Source: Actinomycetota bacterium (GTDB taxonomy: Bacteria; Actinomycetota; Actinomycetes; Nanopelagicales; Nanopelagicaceae). Taken from it: DNA of 21,994 nt. The stretch lies in the NCBI GenBank assembly GCA_947380835.1, contig CANCSL010000018.1, forward strand, positions 1-21,994. Reading direction: 5' to 3'. The notes under the pieces are model-generated. The model had not been told where the DNA came from and did no database searches. It saw only the letters and a list, made by a program, of their open reading frames with translations. Shown piece by piece: positions 1 through 8,442 of the stretch; the first letter of the stretch is position 1; the number at the start of each line of letters is the position of its first letter. A program made the translations under genes and the position numbers.

Positions 1-1166
1 TGGGTGGCGATGTCGATGGTGTCCGTTACTACGGTTCTCAAATAGTTCCGCCGGCTGATGTGCAGATTGCAGCAGAAATAGCAGCAATTCAAACCGTGCA
101 GCCACGAGGGAGCAAGTGGACTGTTCTAGATGATGGAATCTTTGATGCATATGTAGCCCGAACCATAAAAATTTCAAAGAAATCATTTAGCAATAAAATT
201 GTCTATAGCGCTATGCATGGCGTCGGAACCGAAACGGTCCAAGCGGTTTTCAAAGCTGCAGGTTACGCCGCACCAATTCTCGTAACCGAACAGTCTGCTC
301 CAGATCCGGATTTTCCAACTGTGCAATTTCCAAACCCCGAAGAGCCAGGGGCTATCGACTTATCACTCAAGGTTGCTCGGGAAAATGGCGCGGACTTAGT
401 CATCGCCAATGACCCAGACGCCGACCGTTGCGCAGCAGCTGCACTTGATCCGCAACTTGGCTGGCGAATGCTTCGCGGCGATGAAGTAGGTGCTTTATTG
501 GGATATTTCATCGCAGAGGAATTACCCGAAACCACAATCGGAAAGTCCTTTGCCAATTCGATCGTTTCCTCCTCCATACTTTCCAAAATTGCAGCTGGTC
601 ACGGGATCGAGTTTCACGAAACACTTACCGGTTTTAAGTGGTTGGCGAAAATTCCTAACTTGGGATTTGGCTACGAAGAAGCGCTGGGCTATGCCGTCGA
701 TGCACTTTCGGTCAACGATAAAGATGGGGTATCAGCCGCGTTGATGTTGGCTCAATGCCAAGGCGTCCTTGCCGAGCGCGGACTGACGGTCTTGGAATAC
801 CTCGATGAAGTTTGGAACAAGTACGGTTTTCATCGCACTGAGCAAATATCAATTCGAGTAGAGGACTTGGCTCAAGTTGATGTCACTTTGGCGCGACTTC
901 GAGCAACCAAACCAACAGCGATTGCTGGCTTTAAAGTAACGCTCTTTGAAGATTTACTAGATCCTTCAGGCGATTTGCCTCCCACTAATGGATTACGTAT
1001 TTGGTTGGATAATGGGATTCGGATCATCATTCGGCCTAGCGGAACCGAGGCTAAATTGAAGTGCTATATCGAAGTAGTTCGTCCAGGAGGCGCTCCCGCT
1101 GACAAAGCTGAGGCTGAAGATATGGTTGTTGCCCTACGCTCCCAACTTTTGAAAGAACTCTCATGA
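1..1166 (+). CDS. Phospho-sugar mutase, PGM2/phosphopentomutase-like (5' partial)
   Basis: This is the C-terminal part (about 387 residues) of an alpha-D-phosphohexomutase-superfamily enzyme. The frame is open from base 3 and reads GGDVDGVRYYGSQIVPPAD before the GTG at 60, so the gene starts upstream and the catalytic serine loop lies outside the window. Visible motifs are the Mg-binding loop DPDADR (411-428), the sugar-binding loop GYEEALGY (669-692) and the phosphate-binding loop RPSGTEAK (1032-1055). The segments TLTGFKW and DKDGVSAA resemble vertebrate PGM2, which acts mainly on ribose-1-P and deoxyribose-1-P. Its stop overlaps the deoC start as ATGA. The deoC context and the absence of a deoB gene in the window suggest it interconverts (deoxy)ribose 1- and 5-phosphates. 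Family membership is certain. The pentose preference is inferred, and phosphomannomutase or phosphoglucomutase activity remains possible. Confidence 0.9.
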   Translation, partial: GGDVDGVRYYGSQIVPPADVQIAAEIAAIQTVQPRGSKWTVLDDGIFDAYVARTIKISKKSFSNKIVYSAMHGVGTETVQAVFKAAGYAAPILVTEQSAPDPDFPTVQFPNPEEPGAIDLSLKVARENGADLVIANDPDADRCAAAALDPQLGWRMLRGDEVGALLGYFIAEELPETTIGKSFANSIVSSSILSKIAAGHGIEFHETLTGFKWLAKIPNLGFGYEEALGYAVDALSVNDKDGVSAALMLAQCQGVLAERGLTVLEYLDEVWNKYGFHRTEQISIRVEDLAQVDVTLARLRATKPTAIAGFKVTLFEDLLDPSGDLPPTNGLRIWLDNGIRIIIRPSGTEAKLKCYIEVVRPGGAPADKAEAEDMVVALRSQLLKELS

Positions 1167-2098
1167 TCGTAGATGGCTCTGAAAGCTCGCTGAAAAGTTT
1201 CTTGTCGGGCCTGCCTGGCGTTGATCAAGTAGGTGCCGAGGCTCGTGCCGCCATGCTGGCCACGCGAAGCATCAAAACCACGAGTAAAAATTGGGCTATT
1301 GATACCGCTATTTCCATGGTTGACCTGACAACTTTGGAAGGTGCCGATACGCCCGGAAAGATCAAAGCTTTATGCAGCAAAGCCGTTCGCCCGGATCCGA
1401 CAGATCCCAGCGTGCCCAGCGTTGGTGCTGTTTGCGTCTACAACGACATGGTCAATATTGCACGAACACATTTGGACTCCATTGGCGGGCAATATATTCC
1501 AGTTGCAGCAGTATCTACTGCCTTCCCTTCGGGACGGGCTTCCCTCGCAGTAAAGAAACAAGATACTCAGGATGCGCTTGATAACGGGGCCGGCGAAATC
1601 GATATGGTGATTGATCGTGGCGCTTTTCTTTCAGGTCATCTCGGTCAAGTCTTCGATGAAATTGTCATGATCAAAGAGCTGTGTGGTGAACGTGCACATC
1701 TCAAAGTGATTTTTGAAACCGGCGAACTCGTCACCTATGACAATGTGCGCAAAGCTTCTTACTTAGCCATGTTGGCCGGAGCCGACTTCATCAAAACCAG
1801 CACCGGCAAAATTTCGCCGGCGGCAACCGCACCAGTTGTATTAGTGATGCTGGAAGCCGTGAGGGACTATTTCGGTATGACCGGCAAGCGCATCGGTGTA
1901 AAACCTGCAGGCGGTATCCGCAATACTAAAGATGCCATCAAACAATTGGTTTTGGTCAATGAAACGGCCGGTCCAGAATGGCTCAACCCCGGGCTATTTC
2001 GAATCGGTGCCAGCGCACTTCTCAATGATCTCCTCATGCAAAGAATGAAGATGCGCGATGGTTATTACGCAAGTCCTACTTACGTCACGCTGGATTAA
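1163..2098 (+). CDS. deoC: Deoxyribose-phosphate aldolase (long, eukaryote-like form)
   Basis: This class I aldolase splits 2-deoxyribose-5-phosphate into glyceraldehyde-3-phosphate and acetaldehyde in the cytoplasm. The Schiff-base lysine is K211 in DFIKTSTGK. The proton-relay residues match D147 (EIDMVID) and K247 (VKPAGGIR), and K181 sits in HLKVIFETGEL. At 311 residues it is about 50 longer than the E. coli enzyme. The N-terminal region (MVDLTTLEG) and the tail (FRIGASALL) resemble the animal DERA type. Its ATG overlaps the upstream mutase stop (ATGA), and its TAA shares one base with the next ATG (TAATG), so translation is coupled on both sides. The neighbouring aldehyde dehydrogenase would remove the acetaldehyde. 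Confidence 0.97.
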   Translation: MIVDGSESSLKSFLSGLPGVDQVGAEARAAMLATRSIKTTSKNWAIDTAISMVDLTTLEGADTPGKIKALCSKAVRPDPTDPSVPSVGAVCVYNDMVNIARTHLDSIGGQYIPVAAVSTAFPSGRASLAVKKQDTQDALDNGAGEIDMVIDRGAFLSGHLGQVFDEIVMIKELCGERAHLKVIFETGELVTYDNVRKASYLAMLAGADFIKTSTGKISPAATAPVVLVMLEAVRDYFGMTGKRIGVKPAGGIRNTKDAIKQLVLVNETAGPEWLNPGLFRIGASALLNDLLMQRMKMRDGYYASPTYVTLD

Positions 2099-3555
2099 TG
2101 GAAAGCAAAGAGATGACTAATTTCGAGTACGCACCAGCTTTAGAGTCCACAGCTATCTTGGATATCGCCTCGCAATATGGGCTCTTTATCAACGGTAAAT
2201 TCGTCGATCCCAAAACGGCACAGTACTTTCCGACTATCAACCCGGCCAACGAACAACTGATTTCACAAGTGGCTTTCGCTGGTGAGACTGATGTTGATGA
2301 TGCCGTCAAAGCAGCAAGAAATGCCTACGAGAAGAGCTGGTCCAAATTATCGGCAGCCGAACGTGGCAAATACCTCTTCCGCATTGCCCGAATTCTTCAA
2401 GAACGCGCCCGTGAATTTGCCGTCCTGGAGACGCTTGATAACGGCAAGCCCATCCGCGAATCACGCGATGTCGATGTTCCTCTCGCTGCCGCTCACTTTT
2501 TCTATCATGCCGGCTGGTCAGATAAATTGAAATATTCCGGACTCGGTAATGATCCAAAACCTCACGGAGTCGTCGGGCAGATCATTCCGTGGAATTTCCC
2601 GCTTTTAATGTTGGCCTGGAAAGTTGCACCTGCACTTGCCACCGGAAACACAGTGGTTCTTAAACCTGCCGAGACAACTCCGATGACGGCGCTGCTCTTC
2701 GCTGAAGTTTGCCAGCAAGCGGATTTGCCCGCAGGCGTTATCAATATCGTCACTGGTGATGGGTCAACCGGATCATTTCTCGTCAATCACCCTGATGTAG
2801 ACAAGATCGCCTTCACCGGATCTACTGGGGTAGGTAAAGCCATCGCGCGCGCAGTATCTGGCACTAAGAAGAGCGTGACTCTCGAACTAGGTGGCAAGGC
2901 TGCCAATATCGTTTTCGAAGATGCGGCAATTGATGAAACCGTTGAAGGAATTGTTAACGGTATCTTCTTCAACCAAGGTCACGTGTGCTGCGCTGGTTCT
3001 CGCCTTTTGATACAAGAAAATATTCAAGACGAGGTTTTGGAAAAATTGAAGCGAAGGATGGCTTCGATTCGCGTCGGCGATCCACTGGATAAGAACACTG
3101 ATCTAGGGGCCATCAACAGCGCCGAACAACTTTCAAGAATTACAGAATTGTCAGCCTCGGGCGATCTTGAAGGAGCCCACCGTTGGTCACCGCAGTGCGA
3201 CCTTCCCGCTGCTGGATTTTGGTATCCCCCAACAATCTTTACTGGCGTGACTCAAGCACATCGAATTGCGCGAGAAGAAATTTTCGGGCCAGTACTTTCA
3301 GTCCTTACTTTTCGCACGCCACAAGAAGCGATCGAGAAGGCTAATAACACTCCTTATGGACTTTCCGCGGGCATCTGGAGCGAGAAAGGTTCGCGAATTC
3401 TTTGGGCGAGCCAGCAGCTACGCGCAGGTGTTATCTGGGCAAATACCTTTAACAAATTTGATCCGGCTAGCCCTTTTGGTGGCTACAAAGAATCCGGCTG
3501 GGGTCGCGAAGGCGGCCGACATGGCCTCTCTGCATATTTGAAGGGTGAAAAGTAA
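2098..3555 (+). CDS. Aldehyde dehydrogenase, catalytic (ALDH16 N-domain-like)
   Basis: This is a complete NAD(P)-dependent aldehyde dehydrogenase of 485 residues. The visible features in order are the oxyanion asparagine in PWNFP (N166), the cofactor lysine in VLKPAE (K189), the Rossmann loop GSTGVGK (241-247), the general base E263 in LELGGK and the catalytic cysteine C297 in GHVCCAGSR. Placed directly after deoC, its probable substrate is acetaldehyde, oxidised to acetate; this is inferred from position. The ATG at 2098 overlaps the deoC stop. An in-frame ATG at 2113 is an alternative start, and neither has a strong ribosome-binding site, so coupling is likely. Its stop touches the start of the next, non-catalytic ALDH-like gene with no spacer. 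Confidence 0.95.
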   Translation: MESKEMTNFEYAPALESTAILDIASQYGLFINGKFVDPKTAQYFPTINPANEQLISQVAFAGETDVDDAVKAARNAYEKSWSKLSAAERGKYLFRIARILQERAREFAVLETLDNGKPIRESRDVDVPLAAAHFFYHAGWSDKLKYSGLGNDPKPHGVVGQIIPWNFPLLMLAWKVAPALATGNTVVLKPAETTPMTALLFAEVCQQADLPAGVINIVTGDGSTGSFLVNHPDVDKIAFTGSTGVGKAIARAVSGTKKSVTLELGGKAANIVFEDAAIDETVEGIVNGIFFNQGHVCCAGSRLLIQENIQDEVLEKLKRRMASIRVGDPLDKNTDLGAINSAEQLSRITELSASGDLEGAHRWSPQCDLPAAGFWYPPTIFTGVTQAHRIAREEIFGPVLSVLTFRTPQEAIEKANNTPYGLSAGIWSEKGSRILWASQQLRAGVIWANTFNKFDPASPFGGYKESGWGREGGRHGLSAYLKGEK

Positions 3556-4395
3556 ATGCGCGTTGACGTGAAGAAGACTTACAAGCTCTATATCGGCGGA
3601 GCTTTCCCCCGCTCTGAATCAGGCCGAGTCTATGAACTTAAAGATGCCAAGGGAGAATTTCTTGCCAACCCTTGTCAAGCCTCGCGCAAGGATTTTCGCG
3701 ACGCAGTAGTTAGCGCACGAGGCGCCGTCACCGGTTGGAACAAAGCCACTGCCTACAACAGAGGCCAGATCCTCTATCGTGTTGCTGAAATTATGGAAGG
3801 TCGTACTTTTCAATTTGCCGAAGAGATTGTCGCTATGGAGGGCGTTAATTTCAAAGAAGCAAAGGCTCAAGTTGAAGCAGCGATTGATTGTTGGGTTTGG
3901 TACGCGGGCTGGTGCGACAAGATCGCATCGGTCAGCGGCTCCACTAACTCCGTTTCTGGTCCTTATTACAATTTCACCGTCCCTGAAAATCTTGGCGTGG
4001 TGACCGTTTTTGCTGATCAAAAGAGTTCGCTGCTTGGACTGGTGGCGGGTTTGGCTGCGGTTCTTGCAGGCGGCAATACCGCCATCGTTATTGCCAGCGA
4101 AAAGTATCCGCTCTCGGCCATCACGTTGAGTGAAGTTCTTGCCACCAGCGATGTTCCGGCAGGAGTGGTCAATATTTTGACTGGATACAGTGCTGAACTA
4201 GCTCCTTGGGTCGGGGCTCACATGGACGTCGATGGGATAGATGTCTCTGGTCTCTCCAAAAAAGCTGAGGAAGAAGTTCGACTTGCTGGTGCTGAAAACC
4301 TCAAGCGCATTCATCGGTTCAACCAGTTTCAATCCTTAGGAAGAATTCAGGCTTTCATGGAGAATAAAACTGTTTGGCACCCCATAGGGGTTTAG
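3556..4395 (+). CDS. Non-catalytic ALDH-like protein (ALDH16 C-domain-like)
   Basis: This 279-residue protein matches only the first half of the aldehyde dehydrogenase fold. It begins like an ALDH (KLYIGGAFPRSESG) and keeps the segment equivalent to the cofactor-binding region (about residues 140-215, including LAGGNTAIV and DVPAGVVNILTG). Where GSTxxG, the ELGGK glutamate and the catalytic cysteine should follow, it diverges and ends with KTVWHPIGV. It follows the catalytic ALDH stop with no spacer. ALDH16 proteins of vertebrates and some bacteria carry exactly such a pseudo-ALDH domain fused behind a catalytic-type domain, so I read this as a split ALDH16 partner subunit that may help oligomerisation or substrate channelling. 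A decayed gene is less likely, because the frame is clean and the ending looks like a natural C-terminus. Confidence 0.8.
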   Translation: MRVDVKKTYKLYIGGAFPRSESGRVYELKDAKGEFLANPCQASRKDFRDAVVSARGAVTGWNKATAYNRGQILYRVAEIMEGRTFQFAEEIVAMEGVNFKEAKAQVEAAIDCWVWYAGWCDKIASVSGSTNSVSGPYYNFTVPENLGVVTVFADQKSSLLGLVAGLAAVLAGGNTAIVIASEKYPLSAITLSEVLATSDVPAGVVNILTGYSAELAPWVGAHMDVDGIDVSGLSKKAEEEVRLAGAENLKRIHRFNQFQSLGRIQAFMENKTVWHPIGV

Positions 4396-4397
4396 TT

Positions 4398-5492
4398 TTA
4401 GTTTTGTGAAACCGCGAGGTAACCCGGCTTTACGACATTTTCGATAATTGCCAAGCGCTCTTCAAACGGGATGAATGCACTCTTGAGTGCGTTGATGGTT
4501 ACCCGCTGCAAATCCAACAGGGTCCAGTCGAAAGCCTTAACTACTTCATTCATTTCATGAGTCATTGAGGTGCGACTCATCAATCGATTATCAGTATTGA
4601 TGGTGACGCGAAAGCGCAATTTTGCAAGCGCTCCAATGGGGTGAGTCCCGATTGAAGAAGCGGCTCCTGTTTGTAAATTGGATGAAGGGCACAACTCGAG
4701 AGGAATACGACGATCACGTACGTAGGAAGCCAAACGACCGAGTTTGGGAGTAGCACCTGAAAGATCAATATCTTCAATGATTCTGACGCCATGGCCCAGT
4801 CGCTCTGCACCGCACATTTGTATTGCTTGCCAGATGGAGGGTAATCCAAAAGCTTCACCAGCATGAATAGTGAAGTGGGCGTTTTCCTGACGTAAGTAAT
4901 CAAAAGCATCCTGCTGTTTGGTTGGAGGAAAGCCATCCTCTGGTCCGGCAATATCAAAGCCAATGACGCCACGGTCACGGTATTCGACGACTTTCTCGGC
5001 AATGAGTTGGGCATGATCATTTTGGCGAAGCGCGCACAACAGCGACTCCACGCGAATGTTCATCCCTTCTTCGCGAGCGATAGCCATTCCTTGGCGATAA
5101 CCTTCAGTGGTCGCTTCGATTACTTGATTGAGGTTAAGTCCTTCGCGAGTGAAGAGTTCGGGGGCTCCGCGGACTTCGGCATACACCACACCATCTCGAG
5201 CTAGATCGATCGCGCATTCACGTGCAACGCGAATAATGGATTCTTCCGTTTGCATAACCGCGATGGTGTGATCAAAAGTTTCCAGGTATCTGACCAATGA
5301 ACCCGAATCGCAAGCCTCCTGAAACCAATTTCCTAATTCGATCGGATCATGAGTCGGAAGAGCCTTGTATCCGATGGATTCGGCGATTTCGATAATTGTT
5401 TCGGGGCGCAAGCCGCCGTCGAGGTGGTCATGAAGAAGCGCTTTAGGAACTTTTTTGATTTGATCCAGCGTCGGAATGGAATTCAATGACAT
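4398..5492 (-). CDS. add: Adenosine deaminase
   Basis: This zinc hydrolase converts (deoxy)adenosine to (deoxy)inosine. Counting from the ATG at 5492 (364 residues), the zinc ligands are H21 and H23 (LLHDHLDGG), H210 with general acid E213 (HAGEAFG), catalytic H234 (RLGHGVRI) and D301 (NTDNRLMS). ELCPSSNLQTG is also family-typical. The active-site pair reads TDN instead of the usual TDD. I chose the ATG at 5492 because GAAGG lies five bases upstream and it follows the deoA TGA by one base. A TTG at 5504 would add four residues and overlap deoA. It is the last gene of the import and salvage operon and ends two bases from the convergent ALDH-like gene, with no terminator visible. Confidence 0.95.
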   Translation of the reverse strand: MSLNSIPTLDQIKKVPKALLHDHLDGGLRPETIIEIAESIGYKALPTHDPIELGNWFQEACDSGSLVRYLETFDHTIAVMQTEESIIRVARECAIDLARDGVVYAEVRGAPELFTREGLNLNQVIEATTEGYRQGMAIAREEGMNIRVESLLCALRQNDHAQLIAEKVVEYRDRGVIGFDIAGPEDGFPPTKQQDAFDYLRQENAHFTIHAGEAFGLPSIWQAIQMCGAERLGHGVRIIEDIDLSGATPKLGRLASYVRDRRIPLELCPSSNLQTGAASSIGTHPIGALAKLRFRVTINTDNRLMSRTSMTHEMNEVVKAFDWTLLDLQRVTINALKSAFIPFEERLAIIENVVKPGYLAVSQN

Positions 5493-5493
5493 T

Positions 5494-6789
5494 TCAACCT
5501 TCAATTCGATCGACGATAAGGGGAAGGCGTTCTACTTTCTCGCCTGTATTACTGATTCGAAGTGCACCGTCGAGTGCTTCAAGTGCGCGTTCGAATCGAT
5601 CGGATTCATCCGTATGTAATGTAAATATTTTTTGTCCGGCCTTCACCATTTCACCGGGTTTGGCATGCATCTCAATTCCGGCACCAGCCTGAACTTTCTC
5701 ACCTTGTCGAGATCTGCCAGCACCTAGCCGCCACGCAGCCACGCCAACCTTCATGGCATCCATTGCGATGAGTTCGCCATCCTGTTCCGCAACAACAACA
5801 TGATTTTCGGTGGCGAGCGGAAGTGGAGCATCAGGATTTCCGCCTTGGGCAGAGATCATGCGGCGCCAATGGTCCATGGCTTGGCCATTTTTCAGGGCAT
5901 CGACTGGATCCAGGGTGTTCTTCACGCCGGCTGCCTGCAGCATCTCGCGCGCCAAAATGACGGTGAGTTCGACAATATCGGCAGGTCCGCCGCCTGCCAG
6001 AACTTCGACAGATTCCCGAACTTCCAGGGCATTCCCTGCCGTAAGACCCAAGGGAACGTCCATGGCCGTGACCAGCGCCAAGGTCTTTACGCCTGCTCGG
6101 GTACCAAGTTCGACCATGGTGCGCGCTAGGGTGCGAGCGCGTTCTGGGTCGCTCATGAAGGCTCCTGAGCCCGTTTTAACGTCTAAAACCAGGGCACCCG
6201 TGCCCTCGGCAATCTTCTTGCTCATAATCGAGGAGGCGATTAAAGGTATTGCTTCAACCGTGGCTGTGACATCGCGCAGGGCATAGAGCTTCTTATCAGC
6301 CGGAGCCAAACCTGCCCCCGCAGCGCAAATAACAGCGCCGGTGTCCTGAAGGACTTTGAGCATTTCGGCGTTAGAGAGGCTGGCCCGCCAACCCGGGATG
6401 GATTCCAACTTGTCGAGGGTGCCACCAGTGTGACCCAATCCGCGGCCGGAGAGCTGTGGCACGGCTGCCCCGCAGGCGGCGACGAGTGGTGCGAGCGGAA
6501 GGGTGATCTTGTCCCCGACTCCACCAGTGGAATGTTTATCTACAGTTGGTCGATCCAAAGCTGACCACTCCATGCGCTCGCCACTATTGATCATGGCATC
6601 AGTCCATCTGGAGATTTCACGTGAATTCATGCCGTTGAGCAATATCGCCATAAGTAAGGCTGACATCTGTTCGTCGGCAACTACGCCGCGGGTATATGCA
6701 TCAACAACCCAATCAATCTGATCATTTGTGAGTTCGTGCTTGTCGCGCTTGGCCGCAATAATTTCAACCGCTGCGAATAATTCAGCCAC
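5494..6789 (-). CDS. deoA: Thymidine (pyrimidine-nucleoside) phosphorylase
   Basis: This enzyme performs reversible phosphorolysis of thymidine, deoxyuridine or uridine to base plus (deoxy)ribose-1-phosphate. The 431 residues include the phosphate site KHSTGGVGDK (85-94), the family signature SGRGLGHTGGTLDKLE (114-129), the substrate residues in LYALRDVTA and SSIMSKK, and a C-terminal PYNP_C-type domain from about residue 345. The start is a GTG at 6789 with AGGAG nine bases upstream, overlapping the cdd stop by eight bases. It feeds deoxyribose-1-phosphate to the mutase-deoC operon on the other strand. Sequence alone does not settle strict thymidine versus broad pyrimidine specificity. Confidence 0.96.
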   Translation of the reverse strand: MAELFAAVEIIAAKRDKHELTNDQIDWVVDAYTRGVVADEQMSALLMAILLNGMNSREISRWTDAMINSGERMEWSALDRPTVDKHSTGGVGDKITLPLAPLVAACGAAVPQLSGRGLGHTGGTLDKLESIPGWRASLSNAEMLKVLQDTGAVICAAGAGLAPADKKLYALRDVTATVEAIPLIASSIMSKKIAEGTGALVLDVKTGSGAFMSDPERARTLARTMVELGTRAGVKTLALVTAMDVPLGLTAGNALEVRESVEVLAGGGPADIVELTVILAREMLQAAGVKNTLDPVDALKNGQAMDHWRRMISAQGGNPDAPLPLATENHVVVAEQDGELIAMDAMKVGVAAWRLGAGRSRQGEKVQAGAGIEMHAKPGEMVKAGQKIFTLHTDESDRFERALEALDGALRISNTGEKVERLPLIVDRIEG

Positions 6790-7186
6790 GTGGGTGAACT
6801 CCTAAATCTTCTGGACCAAAAGCCCAAGGTAAAAGTACGGACATTGGTGTGGGGCCATCTGGCGTCATAAAGAGCAGATCATTTCCGCCATGTTCAAAGA
6901 GCAATTGTCGGCAGCGTCCACAAGGAGAGAGGAAATTTCCCGCGGCATCAACGCACACTGCCGCAATCAATCTGCCGCCACCTGTTGACGTTAAGTGAGA
7001 AACCAAACCGCATTCAGCACATAGACCTAAGCCGTAGCTGGCATTTTCAACATTGCAACCCTCAACAATGCGACCATCGTCAACGAGCGCTGCGACTCCT
7101 ACTGGAAACTTCGAATATGGTGCGTAGGCCTTCGCCATGATCGTTTTAGCTCGAACGTGGAGAAGTTCCCAATCAATCTCTTTCAT
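6782..7186 (-). CDS. cdd: Cytidine deaminase
   Basis: This 134-residue zinc enzyme deaminates cytidine and deoxycytidine to uridine and deoxyuridine. The zinc and catalytic residues are visible as C56-A-E58 (LCAECG) and PCGRC (C89 and C92), the three-cysteine ligand set of the small tetrameric class. NVENASYG is the conserved substrate-binding segment. The ATG at 7186 overlaps the permease stop as ATGA, and the tail overlaps deoA. Its position between importer and deoA means imported cytidine can be deaminated and passed straight to phosphorolysis. Confidence 0.97.
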   Translation of the reverse strand: MKEIDWELLHVRAKTIMAKAYAPYSKFPVGVAALVDDGRIVEGCNVENASYGLGLCAECGLVSHLTSTGGGRLIAAVCVDAAGNFLSPCGRCRQLLFEHGGNDLLFMTPDGPTPMSVLLPWAFGPEDLGVHPRG

Positions 7187-8442
7187 TTAGATTCGCCGCG
7201 ATGATAGGCAACACCGTCTGCAGCCGGCGCTCGAACTCGGCCGACAAAGCCAGTCACAGCAATAACTGTTGCTATATAAGGAGCCATCAACATAAATTCA
7301 CTCGGGATCGGTGTGCCTGTTATCGAAAGTACCCCTTGTAAATTATCGGCAAATCCAAAGAGCAGGGCAGCAGCGACGGCCCCGAGTGGCGACCATCGGC
7401 CAAAGATCAGCGCTGCCAGCGCGATAAAGCCTTTACCTGCAGTCATCTCTTTTCCAAATGCGCCTACGGCGCCAACAGTGAAGTAAGCCCCACCGAGTCC
7501 GGCGACGAGCCCTGCGATGATGACATTTCTAAAACGCATAGCATTTACATTGATTCCGACGCTGTCGGCTGCGGTGGGATGTTCACCAATCGCGCGAGTA
7601 CGAAGTCCCCATCGTGTCTTAAAGAGAGAAAGATGAATTATCGCAACGACGACATACATCAGATAAACGATGATGGTCTGGTTAAAGAAGATTGGTCCCA
7701 AAATTGGAATCTTCCAGAGGATCGGAATTCGAATCGGAGAGAGAATAGGACCGGAGTTCCAGGTGTTTTGATAAGGAATCAAAAGACGTTTGTACAAGAA
7801 GTCGGTAATACCGATGACCAAGACGTTGAGAACAAAGCCCAAAATCACTTGATCAATCGAGAACTTGATGGCAAAAGTGGCCAGCAAAAGTGAAATAAGC
7901 GCGCCAGCAAGTGGCGCAACCATTAGTCCATAGGTGGTGTTATGCGTCAAGCTCGCAACTACTCCGGATGCGAATGCGCCGGCTAAGAGTTGTCCTTCGA
8001 TCGCGATATTGATGACGCCGGAACGTTCGCTGAGAACGCCTGCCATTGAACCAAAAATGAGCGGCACGGAAAGAAGTAAAGCGCCTTGCAGCAAACCAGT
8101 GAAAGGAATGAACTTTCCGCTGGCGGCCCAACAAAGAAATGACATCAGCAGTCCGGCACCTGTAATTGCACTCGCTAGGCGAATCGTCTTACGTCGTCGA
8201 AAATTCCAATAAGCCAAGCCAGAGCCAACTAGAGCAATCAGGCTAAAAATCAGCGAGCCATGTTTGGCGTTCACTACCCACTGATGGACCGCTATCCATT
8301 CTTGATCCAGCACGAATCCGAAGGTGACGGGTGCGGTGGACTTTGCCAAGAAGGCAAATTGCAGGAGCGAACCAAGAGAGAGAACAAACATGACGATAAT
8401 TCCGCGGAAGCGGCGACGTTCAGCTGCAGATAAGTTTTCCAT
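7183..8442 (-). CDS. Nucleoside ABC transporter permease, NupQ/YufQ-like
   Basis: This 419-residue polytopic membrane protein belongs to the branched-chain/ribose-type permease family (BPD_transp_2). It has many hydrophobic segments, and the family-typical ERSGVINIAIEGQ lies after the first transmembrane cluster. The N-terminus carries extra hydrophobic segments before this motif (residues about 15-35, 55-70 and 80-110), longer than the minimal family core. The ATG directly follows the TAA of the other permease (TAAATG), and the stop overlaps cdd. With the partner permease, double ATPase and BMP proteins it forms a Nup/Bmp-type nucleoside importer. Exact substrates are inferred from the salvage genes in the same operon. 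Confidence 0.93.
   Translation of the reverse strand: MENLSAAERRRFRGIIVMFVLSLGSLLQFAFLAKSTAPVTFGFVLDQEWIAVHQWVVNAKHGSLIFSLIALVGSGLAYWNFRRRKTIRLASAITGAGLLMSFLCWAASGKFIPFTGLLQGALLLSVPLIFGSMAGVLSERSGVINIAIEGQLLAGAFASGVVASLTHNTTYGLMVAPLAGALISLLLATFAIKFSIDQVILGFVLNVLVIGITDFLYKRLLIPYQNTWNSGPILSPIRIPILWKIPILGPIFFNQTIIVYLMYVVVAIIHLSLFKTRWGLRTRAIGEHPTAADSVGINVNAMRFRNVIIAGLVAGLGGAYFTVGAVGAFGKEMTAGKGFIALAALIFGRWSPLGAVAAALLFGFADNLQGVLSITGTPIPSEFMLMAPYIATVIAVTGFVGRVRAPAADGVAYHRGESK

Noticed and set aside
60..62. GTG at base 60 as start of the sugar-phosphate mutase
   Set aside because: The frame stays open to the window edge and the upstream residues GSQIVPPAD fit the family, so the gene is cut by the window.
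3556..4395. Half-ALDH gene as a truncated pseudogene
   Set aside because: The frame is uninterrupted, start and stop are tidy, and the domain boundaries match the ALDH16 C-terminal domain. Decay would more likely leave stops or frameshifts.
5810..6286. Open frame on the + strand opposite deoA (158 codons)
   Set aside because: Shadow of deoA with low-complexity serine/alanine/arginine composition and no start signals.
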